DNA from: Lachnospiraceae bacterium
GTDB taxonomy: Bacteria > Bacillota > Clostridia > Lachnospirales > Lachnospiraceae
Direction: 5' to 3'
Assembly: GCA_022793065.1 (NCBI GenBank)
Contig: JAAWCE010000019.1
Location: forward strand, 1-56,721
Length of the DNA: 56,721 bases
Each line of letters starts with the position of its first letter. The first letter of the stretch is position 1. Below are positions 34,168-43,774 of this stretch, in pieces. A model generated the notes under the pieces. It saw only the letters and a program-made list of their open reading frames with translations. It searched no databases and was not told the DNA's origin. The translations under genes were made by a program, and so were the position numbers.

Positions 34168-34366
34168 GATTGTTCGGCTTTGATGTTAGATTGAAAAATT
34201 TGACATGGGAAATTTTGCACGTTAAATTGTATGACTATATATGAAAATATATATGTTTCCTGTATGAGCTTTTTTAATTGTTTTGTTAAAATAATAAACT
34301 TTGTGCCTTGCTTATGGTATACTTGAATCAACTTAAAATAGGTTTTTAATTGTAGGAGGTGATTTC

Positions 34367-34558
34367 ATGCTAACAGGTCTTGAAGTAACAAAACAGGCAC
34401 TTGATGATTTTAAGAAAATTCAGGAGTATATGTCACTTGCAAAAAAGGAAAATGCAACTGAGACATATGCAAAGCTGAAAGATGAATATCTGACAATCAA
34501 GGCACTGTTGCAGGTTTCAGGTGTCAATCTTACAGAACTTGACAAAATCAGGGAATAG
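34367..34558 (+). CDS. small helical protein of unknown function
   Basis: The 63-residue product has a very strong AGGAGGTGATTTC leader, so it is surely translated. Two charged helices (about 5-30 and 34-50) form a likely hairpin: ALDDFKKIQEYMSLAKKE and ETYAKLKDEYLTIKALLQ. There is no signal peptide or cysteine. It is followed by a terminator, so it is probably monocistronic. I do not recognise it. Confidence 0.7.
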   Translation: MLTGLEVTKQALDDFKKIQEYMSLAKKENATETYAKLKDEYLTIKALLQVSGVNLTELDKIRE

Positions 34559-34588
34559 ACAACAAGGAATTAAATAGTAAACAGATCG

Positions 34589-34629
34589 GGGCGCAAGTCT
34601 ATTATATATGGCTTACGTCCTTGTTTTGT
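34589..34629 (+). terminator. Rho-independent terminator after the small gene
   Basis: GGGCGCAAGTC (34589-34599) pairs, with one mismatch and wobble pairs, with GGCTTACGTCC (34610-34620), followed by TTGTTTTGT. Confidence 0.75.
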
Positions 34630-34662
34630 ATCATTATTATTGAAGTTGTTAAAAAGTAGTTC

Positions 34663-34691
34663 TTGACAAATTATATAGTATATTTTATAAT
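34663..34691 (+). promoter_or_regulatory. consensus promoter of the Uma2-YqeY gene
   Basis: TTGACA (34663-34668) and TATAAT (34686-34691), both perfect, have 17-base spacing. This leaves a 5' leader of about 150 bases. Confidence 0.85.
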
Positions 34692-34737
34692 AAAGCGTAT
34701 CTGAAGTAATCAATGTTTTGTGTATTTTGCACATTCG

Positions 34738-34827
34738 GGCAGTTCTGCCATTTTACTCAGGGTAAACGATAAATTGTATAAAGGCAGAAGTATTTTTATA
34801 GTATGGTTTTCATAGAAAAGCTTCTGC
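34738..34827 (+). promoter_or_regulatory. leader with mutually exclusive hairpins
   Basis: GGCAG/CTGCC form a small hairpin at 34738-34749. TTCTGCC (34743-34749) can instead pair with GGCAGAA (34783-34789), and GCAGAAG (34784-34790) can pair with CTTCTGC (34821-34827) just before the AGGAGG of the gene. Such alternatives suggest a translational switch; the signal is unknown. Confidence 0.35.
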
Positions 34828-34846
34828 GGAACTAGGAGGCGTTAGT

Positions 34847-35845
34847 ATGGGAGCTGTAAAAGGAAAGATATTGGAAAAGGAGTCAAATCAGGAAAATGAT
34901 GTGCTGAACGAAATATTCGGGCTGTCGGGAAGAATGAGAGCGGAAGCGTACAAGGGGGAGAAAACGGCGTATCCTACAATCACGCATCAGAGTATTTTAG
35001 GTTATCTGTATACGGAGATTAGTGTCTACCTCAGGGCAAAGGATGAAAAAAGTAAAGTGATGTTATCTCCTTTTGCGGTGTATTTAAAGGAGGACAATTA
35101 TTATCTGGAGCCGGATATTGCAGTAGTATGTGACGAAGGAAAGCTGGATGAAGAAGGGTGTCATGGCGCCCCGGACTGGGTGATTGAAGTGGTATCGTCC
35201 GTTAGCCGGGGGATGGACTATGGCAGTAAGCTGGGCGCATATATTGACGCTGGGGTGAGGGAGTACTGGATAGTTGACCAGGAGAAAAAGGTCATTGTGA
35301 CATACTACCTTGAGCAGCCGGATCTTCCTGTCATTCATCATTTTGGCGACATTGTAAAACCGGAAATTTATCAGGATTTCGTGATAGATTCTTCTCAGCT
35401 TGAGAAGATACAATTTAAGAAAGCTGCTGCCGGAACCGGAGGCCGGGAAAAGGAAAAGGCATTTGGGATGTTAGTGTCCGCTGTAAAGAAAGCGTTGTCA
35501 ACGGAAGGCTGTCACACGGAAGTCAGTGATACTTTGGTGGAAAGCGTTGTGAGAAGTGAATTAAAAATGATAAAGGAACAATGGGAGGAAAATCCGGCTG
35601 ACGAAGAAGCGTTAAAAAAAGGAGGAGAATCAGAAAAATACCAAAAATCACTTGAAACATTGGAAGAATATACGCCTGAGACGATGAAATCCGTAGATGA
35701 AATCAAAGGATATATTAACAAGCATTTTTCGGAACTGGTATTGTCGAAAAATAAAGGACAGATTATGAAGACTGTAATGGCAGCGTTGAAAGGCAGAGCC
35801 GATAGCAGAATGGTCAATGAAGCTGTGGCAGAACTGTGCAGATAA
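34847..35845 (+). CDS. Uma2-family endonuclease domain fused to a YqeY domain
   Basis: The 332-residue protein has two parts. Residues about 35-190 match Uma2 (DUF820), a PD-(D/E)XK nuclease fold: YPTITHQSILGYLYTEI, then LSPFAVYLKEDNYYLEPDIAVVCD, then GAPDWVIEVVSS and KLGAYIDAGVREYWIVD. Residues about 200-332 are a YqeY domain (LVSAVKKALSTEG, then SVDEIKGYINKHFSELVLSKNKGQIMKTVMAAL), clearly homologous to the free protein at 26464. Asp and Glu in EPDIAV and VIEVVS are plausible active-site residues. The fusion looks unusual. DNA or RNA targeting by the YqeY part is possible but unproven. Confidence 0.85.
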   Translation: MGAVKGKILEKESNQENDVLNEIFGLSGRMRAEAYKGEKTAYPTITHQSILGYLYTEISVYLRAKDEKSKVMLSPFAVYLKEDNYYLEPDIAVVCDEGKLDEEGCHGAPDWVIEVVSSVSRGMDYGSKLGAYIDAGVREYWIVDQEKKVIVTYYLEQPDLPVIHHFGDIVKPEIYQDFVIDSSQLEKIQFKKAAAGTGGREKEKAFGMLVSAVKKALSTEGCHTEVSDTLVESVVRSELKMIKEQWEENPADEEALKKGGESEKYQKSLETLEEYTPETMKSVDEIKGYINKHFSELVLSKNKGQIMKTVMAALKGRADSRMVNEAVAELCR

Positions 35846-35960
35846 TGGAATACAAGATTCCGGTTAATGTATAATCGAAGGTAATAATGTATATTTCGTC
35901 AAATTATGAATGGAATGACGGGAACTGTTACAATATTTCTGTAAAATTATTCATTTTTTA

Positions 35961-35990
35961 TTGACATGGAATGGTGAAAAAAGTTAAAAT
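35961..35990 (+). promoter_or_regulatory. promoter of citrate synthase
   Basis: TTGACA (35961-35966) and TAAAAT (35985-35990) have 18-base spacing, 90 bases before the start codon. Confidence 0.6.
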
Positions 35991-36079
35991 ATCAGTAAAA
36001 CATTCTGAAATTGATGAAATCTATTATTCGTATCATTTTTTCTCAGTTGATGCAGGATTAAAAAAAGGAGGTATTTTTA

Positions 36080-37423
36080 TTGAAGAAGAATGAAATATTC
36101 AAAGATTATGCACAGCTTTGCCGGAAAGCGGATCATTTGGAACCGGAATTATTTGACAGGCATGAAGTACAGCGTGGGCTGCGGGATAAGAATGGCAATG
36201 GCGTTGTGACAGGACTTACCAATATATCAAGAATAGAAGCCTTTAAGATGGTAGACGGGGTCAAGACGCCATGTGAAGGCAGATTGTGGTATCGCGGCTA
36301 TGACTGCATTGACTTGGTGAAAGGAGGGCGGGGCAGAGGCTTTGGTTTTGAGGAAATCAGTTATTTACTTTTATTTGGGGAATTGCCAAACGAAAAGCAA
36401 TTAAAAGATTTTCGGGATATGCTGGCGTCTAACAGGACATTACCGACAAATTTTACAAGGGATGTGATAATGAAAGCGCCCAGCAATGACATTATGAATT
36501 CGCTGACCAGAAGCGTGCTGACATTATCCTCCTATGATAAGAACTGCAATGATACTACGATTGAAAACGTGCTGCGTCAGTGCATCAGCCTGATTAGTGT
36601 ATTTCCTATGTTGGCGGTATATGGATATCACGCATATAATCATTATCAAAATGATGAGAGTATGTATATACACAGACCTTCCCGAAAGCTTTCCACCGCA
36701 GAAAATTTATTGATGATGCTGCGGCCGGATAAAAAATATACGGAGCTGGAGGCAGGGGTTCTTGACCTTGCGCTGGTATTGCACATGGAACACGGCGGCG
36801 GTAACAATTCAACATTTACAACCCGTGTGGTGACGTCTTCAGGGTCCGACACTTATTCTGTAATTGCGGCGGCGTTATCCTCCTTAAAAGGGCCAAAACA
36901 TGGCGGCGCAAATATTAAAGTAGTGGAAATGATGAGAGATATTGAGGCAAATGTGTCCGATTGGGAGGATGACGAGGCGGTCAGGGCATATTTGAAGAAA
37001 ATTCTGAATAAGGAAGCTTTTGACCGAAAGGGATTAATCTATGGTATGGGTCATGCGGTTTATTCTCTTTCAGACCCCAGAGCGCAGGTGTTTAAGGGCT
37101 TTGTACATAAGTTAGCCACTGCTAAGGGGCGTGAGAAGGATTTTGCATTGTATTCTATGATAGAGAAACTGGCGCCGGAAGTGATTGCGGAAAAAGCCCG
37201 CATATACAAAGGTGTTAGTGCAAATGTAGACTTCTACAGCGGGTTTGTATACAGCATGTTGGAGATACCGTTGGAAATGTATACCCCCATATTTGCCATT
37301 GCCAGGATTGTAGGATGGAGCGCCCATAGAATCGAAGAATTAATTAATATGGATAAAATTATCAGACCCGCATATAAGAGTGTCATGCAGGAGCGGGAAT
37401 ATATAGAATTAACTGACAGATGA
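36080..37423 (+). CDS. gltA: citrate synthase
   Basis: The enzyme condenses acetyl-CoA and oxaloacetate to citrate, probably to feed glutamate synthesis in an anaerobe with a partial cycle. The start is TTG at 36080 behind AGGAGG. The 447-residue protein has GRLWYRGYD, LHMEHGGGNNSTFTTRVV (catalytic His region), SLKGPKHGGAN, and GMGHAVYSLSDPRAQ with the second catalytic His and the Asp nearby. It resembles the clostridial type with an N-terminal extension of about 40 residues. Confidence 0.93.
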   Translation: MKKNEIFKDYAQLCRKADHLEPELFDRHEVQRGLRDKNGNGVVTGLTNISRIEAFKMVDGVKTPCEGRLWYRGYDCIDLVKGGRGRGFGFEEISYLLLFGELPNEKQLKDFRDMLASNRTLPTNFTRDVIMKAPSNDIMNSLTRSVLTLSSYDKNCNDTTIENVLRQCISLISVFPMLAVYGYHAYNHYQNDESMYIHRPSRKLSTAENLLMMLRPDKKYTELEAGVLDLALVLHMEHGGGNNSTFTTRVVTSSGSDTYSVIAAALSSLKGPKHGGANIKVVEMMRDIEANVSDWEDDEAVRAYLKKILNKEAFDRKGLIYGMGHAVYSLSDPRAQVFKGFVHKLATAKGREKDFALYSMIEKLAPEVIAEKARIYKGVSANVDFYSGFVYSMLEIPLEMYTPIFAIARIVGWSAHRIEELINMDKIIRPAYKSVMQEREYIELTDR

Positions 37424-37424
37424 T

Positions 37425-37450
37425 AAGGGTGTGGCATAAGCCATACCCTT
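37425..37450 (+). terminator. terminator after citrate synthase
   Basis: AAGGGTGTGGC (37425-37435) and GCCATACCCTT (37440-37450) form an 11-bp stem (one G-U) with loop ATAA. The T-tail is short. Confidence 0.7.
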
Positions 37451-37604
37451 TCTGGAAATTTTTGGTTGGGTGGGGTAATTCATAAACCACTGCTTTCGTG
37501 GCAGAATACAATAAATAATCTCAGGATGTATAAATAATACGAATACAAAGATGTGAGTAAAGAGATATTTTGATTTAAAGGAGTACGGGAAGTGAGGGCG
37601 CAAG

Positions 37605-38723
37605 ATGGAAACAGTGCTTGGATATTTGGAGAAATACGGAATTTATTCTTTTCAGGAAATGCCTATGACGGAGGTGGACAGCCTGGCCTTATGCTTGCTG
37701 TCATATCTGAAGTTTGACGGAATGGTTCCGGATATGCGGGAGAATAAACCGCCGGTTATTTTAAAAGATTTGGAGAAACATCCGGATTTTGAGAGGCTTT
37801 TTGCGGATGTTCGCTTTGAAAAATCCAACAGAGCGCTTCTTAGCCGTATGCTTGAAGGCAGACGTTTTGGCAACTTGAGGCTGAATTGTTATGTCAATGT
37901 GATTGAGCAAAAATGGGAAACACAGTTTTCTGCCGTTACTTTTATATTAGATGATGATACGGTATATATTGCTTATCGTGGAACGGATGAAACCATCGTA
38001 GGTTGGAAGGAAGATTTTAATATGACATTTCTTTCACCTGTGCCCGGACAAGAGATCAGTGTTTGGTACTTAAATACGGTTGCAGATAGTGCGGCCGGGC
38101 CATTATATTTGGGAGGACATTCCAAAGGAGGGAATCTTGCCATATATAGCGCTATGAACTGTGAACCGGAGATTCAGGACAGAATTATCAGAGTATATAG
38201 CCTTGACGGGCCGGGATTCCGGCCGGAGGTATTGGAGAAATGCGGATATGATAAAATACAAGAACGTGTGGTGAAAATTTTGCCGAATTCTTCCATGATT
38301 GGGATGCTCTTTGAATCTGATATGCACTTTCAAGTGGTAAAAACCAAAGCCTTTGGTCTGGCGCAGCACGATCTTTTTACCTGGCAAGTTGTGGCAAACC
38401 ATTTGGTACATGCAAATGATATCTATGAGCGGCGCAAACAGATGGATAATACGCTGAATGAGTGGCTTTTATCCCTGGACGAACAACAACTGCGTACTTT
38501 TGCGGACACACTGTATCAGGTTGTTTCCGCTTCACAGGCGGACAATCTCATTGATTTTACCGCCGAGTGGAAAAAAAGTATGAATGGGATTATTTCCGCC
38601 CTGAAAGAAGTGGATGATGAAACCATGGATGTACTGAAAAAAATGGTCAAATCCCTGTTTGAAATTGCCGGTGTAAATGCACGAAAAGAGATTGCTTCTA
38701 AATTTGTACAGAAGCAGAAATAA
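37605..38723 (+). CDS. DUF2974 (Mbeg1-like) alpha/beta-hydrolase
   Basis: The 372-residue protein has a lipase-type nucleophile elbow GGHSKGGN, preceded by VYIAYRGTDETIVGWKEDFNM, the standard DUF2974 landmarks. Residues 1-60 are characteristic of the family N-terminus. It is soluble and probably cytoplasmic, with a possible acyl-esterase role and an unknown substrate. Its final 26 bases overlap the convergent amidotransferase-like gene. Confidence 0.85.
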   Translation: METVLGYLEKYGIYSFQEMPMTEVDSLALCLLSYLKFDGMVPDMRENKPPVILKDLEKHPDFERLFADVRFEKSNRALLSRMLEGRRFGNLRLNCYVNVIEQKWETQFSAVTFILDDDTVYIAYRGTDETIVGWKEDFNMTFLSPVPGQEISVWYLNTVADSAAGPLYLGGHSKGGNLAIYSAMNCEPEIQDRIIRVYSLDGPGFRPEVLEKCGYDKIQERVVKILPNSSMIGMLFESDMHFQVVKTKAFGLAQHDLFTWQVVANHLVHANDIYERRKQMDNTLNEWLLSLDEQQLRTFADTLYQVVSASQADNLIDFTAEWKKSMNGIISALKEVDDETMDVLKKMVKSLFEIAGVNARKEIASKFVQKQK

Positions 38724-39354
38724 GAGAAGAAAAGTAATCCAAAACTTTCAGACCGTTAATCCCGCTGCGGTTTTCATCAATCCGCTCAGGATGCCATTGA
38801 ACTCCAATGATGGGGAGCGATTGATGGGTGATTGCTTCAATGCATTGATCTTCCGGGCAGTGCTGTACTGCGGCCAGACCGTTTCCCAGTTTACTGATTG
38901 CCTGGTGATGCGCGCTGTTTACGGTGGTTTTATCACCGTACAGGGGATAGAGCCAGGAATTCCGGACGATAATGGAGGAATGGTATTTGTCCCCATTGTC
39001 ATATCCGTGGCGGGTTACTTCCTGCAGTTCCATATCCTGTGTCAGTGTGCCGCCAAATCCTACATTAATAATTTGTAATCCCTTACAAATGCCCAGCACA
39101 GGTAAGCCTTTCCGCACTGCCAAATCCAATGCCTGTAGCTGCAGAATATCCAGTTCGGTGTCAATGTTTCTGGAGCCATGGTTCTTTTCACCGAAGAAAG
39201 CCGGTGTAATATCTCCCCCGCCGGGAAGAAGCAATGCGTTACAACAAGCAACTTCCCCCATACTCAAGGTGACGGAAGGAATGGCGCCCATGGTTTGAAC
39301 ATATTTCACATAATTGACAGTGTCGGCTTTCTTTCCTAAAATCGCGATGCGCAT
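38698..39354 (-). CDS. class I glutamine-amidotransferase-like hydrolase (PuuD/gamma-glutamyl-GABA hydrolase family)
   Basis: The 218-residue protein has the nucleophile elbow GICKGLQIINV (Cys) and the His-Glu pair in GVQWHPE, with LLPGGGDI near the N-terminus. These place it in the peptidase C26 group that cleaves gamma-glutamyl bonds. It is slightly short, as the family is about 240 residues. The exact substrate is unknown. It is transcribed leftward and is divergent from yfhO. Confidence 0.87.
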   Translation of the reverse strand: MRIAILGKKADTVNYVKYVQTMGAIPSVTLSMGEVACCNALLLPGGGDITPAFFGEKNHGSRNIDTELDILQLQALDLAVRKGLPVLGICKGLQIINVGFGGTLTQDMELQEVTRHGYDNGDKYHSSIIVRNSWLYPLYGDKTTVNSAHHQAISKLGNGLAAVQHCPEDQCIEAITHQSLPIIGVQWHPERIDENRSGINGLKVLDYFSSLISASVQI

Positions 39355-39433
39355 CTGCTGACCTCCATTTCAACTTATGCTGCTTTCAGGCAACCTTTCT
39401 TTTATTATATGCGATACTTATGAAAAAGGTACT

Positions 39434-39448
39434 TAACCTTTTAGGTTA
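39434..39448. promoter_or_regulatory. short palindrome in the divergent promoter region
   Basis: TAACCT and AGGTTA are separated by TTT, between the divergent amidotransferase-like and yfhO genes. It is a candidate operator only. Confidence 0.3.
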
Positions 39449-39595
39449 TGTAGTTTGGTCAGGCTTTTGAACTGCTGCCAACCCATATGGCCGGATATTC
39501 AATAATTTTTATTCAACTACTTTCCCAATTGGAAAAAATCTGTTAAAATGATTATTCGTAAGCATGTAAATACTGAAAGATAGAGGTCTTTTATT

Positions 39596-42115
39596 ATGAT
39601 GGGATTAAAAGTTCAAGTTGAGCAAAAACGTATGCGGCATTTGGGGCTGTTTTTATCTTTTTCTATTCCGTTTGGAATTATGTTGGTACTGTTTATTATC
39701 AAGGGAATTTATCCCTTTGGAGACAGAAGTTTTCTTTTTGCAGATTTGTATCACCAGTACATGCCTTTTTTCAGGGAATTGCTGTACAAAGTGAGAGAAG
39801 GGGAAAGCCTGAATTTTTCTTTTCATTTGGGGATAGGTTCTAATTTCTTAGCATTGTTTGGATATTATCTTGCCAGTCCTCTTCATATTTTTTCATTGCT
39901 TGTACCTGAAAGCTTCCTGATAGAATTTATTAGTTATTTGATCGTGATTAAAATAGGTTTGGCCGGGCTGACTTCCTTTTGGTATTTGCAGAAGCATTTT
40001 GGTACAAAAGACTTAGGCGCATTGTTTTTCTCCTGCTTGTATGCGCTGTCCGGATTTATGGCGGCGTACAATTATAACATTATGTGGGTGGACTGCGTTG
40101 TATTGCTGCCGTTAGTGGTGCTTGGGCTGGAACAGTTAGTCAAGGAAGGGCGCTGTGGTCTTTATTGTGTCACTTTGGCATTGAGCATTTTTACAAATTT
40201 TTATATCTCCATTATGATTTGTATTTTTCTGGTGCTGTATTTTATTCTGCTTTTGGTGACAGAGAAAAAACGTATGCGCAGTATTGGATATTTTATATTG
40301 TTTTCTGTTTTGGCGGGGGGAATGGCATCCATGCTGCTGATTCCGGAGGTGTGTGCAATTCTGGAAACGGATTTTGGAGACATGGATTTCCCGACGCAAA
40401 TTCAGTCTTATTTTTCCGTATTGGATATGCTGGCAAGGCATTGCATGTGTGTGAGTACGGAGCGGGGGTTAGATCATTGGCCCAATATCTATTGTGGAAG
40501 TGCGGTACTTATGCTGCTGCCCATGTATTTGATGAATATGAGGATTTCCATTCGAGAGAAGTTTTGCCGTTTGGTATTGGTGGGATTCTTACTATTGAGT
40601 TTTAGCACCAATTTACTTGATTTCATATGGCATGGTTTGAATTATCCGGATTCTTTGCCGGCCAGACAATCTTTTATCTATATTTTTCTGGTACTTGTAA
40701 TGTGCTATGAAGCATGGCTGCGAGTGAGAGAAACGGAAGAAAAACAGATTTTATATGGTTATTTATGCGCCGTGGGATTTTTTCTGTTCTGCGAGAAGTT
40801 TGTTCAGCATGAAGATTTTTATTTTGGCGTAAAGCTGTTGACGCTGGTATTTGTCAGTATTTATGCCATACTTTTATATCTTTATCGTACAAGGCCCCAG
40901 GGGGGAAAGGTATACAAGGCGGCTGCAATTGTGGCAATGGCGGCGGTCATTTTGGAAAGCGGCATTAACACTTATAATACAAGTGTGGGTACAGTTAGCC
41001 GCAGTGATTACCTGGGACAACAGGAAGACTATAAGGCATTGTACCAGATGACAAAAGAAGAGGAAGAGGGGTTGTACAGACTGGAGAAATTTACCAGGAG
41101 AACCAATAATGACGGCACATTGGCGGGATTTCCAACGGCCAGTACATTTTCTTCCACGATGAATTCCTATGTGATGGACATGTATCGCATGCTGGGAATG
41201 AGGAATAGTAAAGTGTTCTACTGCTTTGAAGGCGCAACGGCGTTTACTTCCGCTTTGCTGAATGTAAAATATATGTTCGGAGAATCGGAAAAATATGAAA
41301 GTGGTTTGTATACCTTGACCGGTCAAAGCGGAGACATTTATTTATATCAGTGTAACGCTTCGCTGCCATTTGGGTACGTAGCCCCGTTGGAATATGATTT
41401 GTCGGATAAATACCCGGATCACAGCATCCGGCTTCAAAATCAGATGATTGCAGATTTGGGAATCCAGGATGTGCTATTTCAGAAGACACATTCGGCGCAG
41501 ACAAGGCGTTCAGGAAATGATTTACTGTTTACGCCTGATGAAGACGGATATTATTATGGAATCGTAACGGCATGGGGAACCAGCCGGATCGCATATTCCG
41601 GCGGCAGTATGGAAACTGCGGAGTTCAAAGATTTAAGACTTGGTTCCATTTTAGAGTTAGGATACCTGCAAAAAGGACAGACCATTACGTTAAAAAATGG
41701 AGATGAATACGATACCACACCTGAAATTGCAGTGGATGTATACCAGATGGATGATATGGTGCTGAAACAGGCGTTGGAGATGCTTTCTGCGCAACATCTG
41801 GAAAATGTAGTATGGGAGAGTGACCATATTGCAGGAGATATTGCGATGAAAGAGGCGGGCAGAATTATTTTTACACTGCCTTATGAGCGTGGATGGAAGG
41901 TCACTGTCAATGGCAAGGAAGTAGAAGGGGTTTTGTTCGGTGGCAGTCTGATGGCCTTTGACCTGGAGCCGGGAAAATATCATTTCGATATGAAGTATGT
42001 GCCGGAAGGTGCTGTAGGCGGAATTGTGGTGAGTGTGATCAGTATTTTGACTTTTATAGCAGTTATGGTTTTGCAGCGCTTTGAAAGAAAATTAGAAGAC
42101 ACTTTAATTGTTTGA
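39596..42115 (+). CDS. YfhO-family polytopic membrane protein
   Basis: The 839-residue protein has about twelve membrane helices in the first 470 residues, a GT-C-like first loop (FLFADLYHQYMPFFRELLYKV), and a large extracytoplasmic C-terminal part before a final helix at about 815-832. This is the YfhO pattern; YfhO proteins take part in glycosylation of lipoteichoic acid or other surface polymers in Firmicutes. The next gene, 39 bases on, is also a large membrane protein, so a surface-glycan operon is likely. Confidence 0.85.
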   Translation: MMGLKVQVEQKRMRHLGLFLSFSIPFGIMLVLFIIKGIYPFGDRSFLFADLYHQYMPFFRELLYKVREGESLNFSFHLGIGSNFLALFGYYLASPLHIFSLLVPESFLIEFISYLIVIKIGLAGLTSFWYLQKHFGTKDLGALFFSCLYALSGFMAAYNYNIMWVDCVVLLPLVVLGLEQLVKEGRCGLYCVTLALSIFTNFYISIMICIFLVLYFILLLVTEKKRMRSIGYFILFSVLAGGMASMLLIPEVCAILETDFGDMDFPTQIQSYFSVLDMLARHCMCVSTERGLDHWPNIYCGSAVLMLLPMYLMNMRISIREKFCRLVLVGFLLLSFSTNLLDFIWHGLNYPDSLPARQSFIYIFLVLVMCYEAWLRVRETEEKQILYGYLCAVGFFLFCEKFVQHEDFYFGVKLLTLVFVSIYAILLYLYRTRPQGGKVYKAAAIVAMAAVILESGINTYNTSVGTVSRSDYLGQQEDYKALYQMTKEEEEGLYRLEKFTRRTNNDGTLAGFPTASTFSSTMNSYVMDMYRMLGMRNSKVFYCFEGATAFTSALLNVKYMFGESEKYESGLYTLTGQSGDIYLYQCNASLPFGYVAPLEYDLSDKYPDHSIRLQNQMIADLGIQDVLFQKTHSAQTRRSGNDLLFTPDEDGYYYGIVTAWGTSRIAYSGGSMETAEFKDLRLGSILELGYLQKGQTITLKNGDEYDTTPEIAVDVYQMDDMVLKQALEMLSAQHLENVVWESDHIAGDIAMKEAGRIIFTLPYERGWKVTVNGKEVEGVLFGGSLMAFDLEPGKYHFDMKYVPEGAVGGIVVSVISILTFIAVMVLQRFERKLEDTLIV

Positions 42116-42154
42116 TTTTTATTAATTACGGCAAAGTAGCGGTGTGGGGGTAAC

Positions 42155-43669
42155 ATGGGAAAAGTTGTATCTGCAGTAAAAAGAAAGCAAGCGTTTTTGT
42201 TTTGTGCGGCAACCGTGTTAGGGATTATTGTGGTCTGTATCCCGTTGTTTGTGGTAGCAAAATATAATTATATGTCCTCCGATGACTTTGGATATGGAGC
42301 CATAACCCATGAGGCGATTTTAAACGGACAGCCCTGGAAAATATTCGGATTGGCGGCAAAACAGGCGGCGGACACATATTTTACATGGCAGGGAAGTTTT
42401 TCGGCAATATTTTTGTTTGCTTTGCAGCCGGGAATTTGGGGAGAACAGTATTATCAATTGGGAATTTATATTATTATTTTCTTTCTGATAATGATGCAGT
42501 CCGTATTGATTTGGAGATTTCAGGGGGCCGGGCGGGCAAAGGTTAGCAAACTGTGCCTGATTGGATTTTGTGCCTTAATGTATATGGTCCAGATTTTGTA
42601 TGTCCCATATCCGGGACAGTGTTTTTACTGGTTTAACGGAGGACTGTATTATACTATTTTTTATACGCTGCAGCTATTGCTTTTTTCGGAAATATTTGTA
42701 TTGTCTCGGTTTCCGGCGAAATTGAACGGGAAACAGTGGATTTTTTATGTTTGGATGCTTTTTCTTGCGGTTGTGATAGGGGGAGGCAATCTGGCAACAG
42801 GTTTGTCCACTGCGGTTGCCTTATTTTTGCTCACGGTTATTTTTTTCATGAAAAAGCATAAGCATAGTTTTTATTTACTTACATTGCTGCTTCTGTTTTT
42901 AATATCCTATATGATAAATGCAGCGGCGCCGGGAAATGGCATCAGAGGGCAGGAACCGGGATATCATTCCATGTCACCAGTGACAACGGTATTTGTTACA
43001 ATGTGGCATTGTATTTTAAATATATATTCATGGACAGATATTAAAATGTGGTTGATTTTGTTGATTGCAGTGCCTTTTTTGTGGCAGATGTCAGGGGTGA
43101 TCATCAGGAATTGGAATTTTACATTTCGATTTCCGGCTGTTTTCACTATTTTGCTTTTTGGCGTATATGCGGCTCAACTGGCACCCATTACATTTATGGA
43201 AGGAACATACGGACCGGAGCGCATGGGAGATATGATGTGGTTTGGCTATGTTTTATGGATTTTCTGTGTGGAAGGATATTGGCTGGGATGGTTTCGGTGC
43301 CGTTTTGGAGAAGAACGTGCATTTCGCAAGGTGAAGGTATTTGCCAAAGATTATTATGGGATGCTCCAATTGTGCTGTCTGATGATATGGTGTGTATTGG
43401 TTTTTATGACCAATGTGCGAAGCAGCAGTACTTATAAAGCATGGGCCGCGGTTAGAAGCGGAGAGGCGGCAAAGTATGGGGCGGAAAATGAGGAACGATT
43501 GGAGATATTGCGTGACCCTGAGATAAAAGATGTCTATTTTTACGAATTACAGCATAGAGTGGAACCGATTTATGTATTTGACATTACCGGGGATCCCAAT
43601 GATAATGCTAATGTTTTTATGGCTAGATTTTATCATAAAAACACGGTGAACTTAATAGAAGAGGATTGA
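42155..43669 (+). CDS. polytopic membrane protein (DUF6056-like)
   Basis: The 504-residue protein has about eleven membrane helices. The first outer loop has SSDDFGYGAITHEAILNG, and TYFTWQGSFSAIFLF follows, both recalling the DUF6056/GT-C-like group of membrane proteins encoded near polysaccharide genes. The Asp-Asp pair is the likely functional site. It follows yfhO on the same strand. Confidence 0.7.
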   Translation: MGKVVSAVKRKQAFLFCAATVLGIIVVCIPLFVVAKYNYMSSDDFGYGAITHEAILNGQPWKIFGLAAKQAADTYFTWQGSFSAIFLFALQPGIWGEQYYQLGIYIIIFFLIMMQSVLIWRFQGAGRAKVSKLCLIGFCALMYMVQILYVPYPGQCFYWFNGGLYYTIFYTLQLLLFSEIFVLSRFPAKLNGKQWIFYVWMLFLAVVIGGGNLATGLSTAVALFLLTVIFFMKKHKHSFYLLTLLLLFLISYMINAAAPGNGIRGQEPGYHSMSPVTTVFVTMWHCILNIYSWTDIKMWLILLIAVPFLWQMSGVIIRNWNFTFRFPAVFTILLFGVYAAQLAPITFMEGTYGPERMGDMMWFGYVLWIFCVEGYWLGWFRCRFGEERAFRKVKVFAKDYYGMLQLCCLMIWCVLVFMTNVRSSSTYKAWAAVRSGEAAKYGAENEERLEILRDPEIKDVYFYELQHRVEPIYVFDITGDPNDNANVFMARFYHKNTVNLIEED

Positions 43670-43774
43670 AATCAGGCTTGCAAAAGTTTTCTAATCTGAT
43701 AGAATGGATATAGATGTATAAAAGTTGTTAGGATTTTGTAAAGGTTTTAAATCGTTTTGAGGCAGGAGGGTTTT

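Noticed and set aside
34171..34366. Strong promoter before the 63-residue gene
   Set aside because: TATACT is present near 34318, but the only 17-base-spaced -35 (TAAACT) is weak, so it is not listed as a feature.
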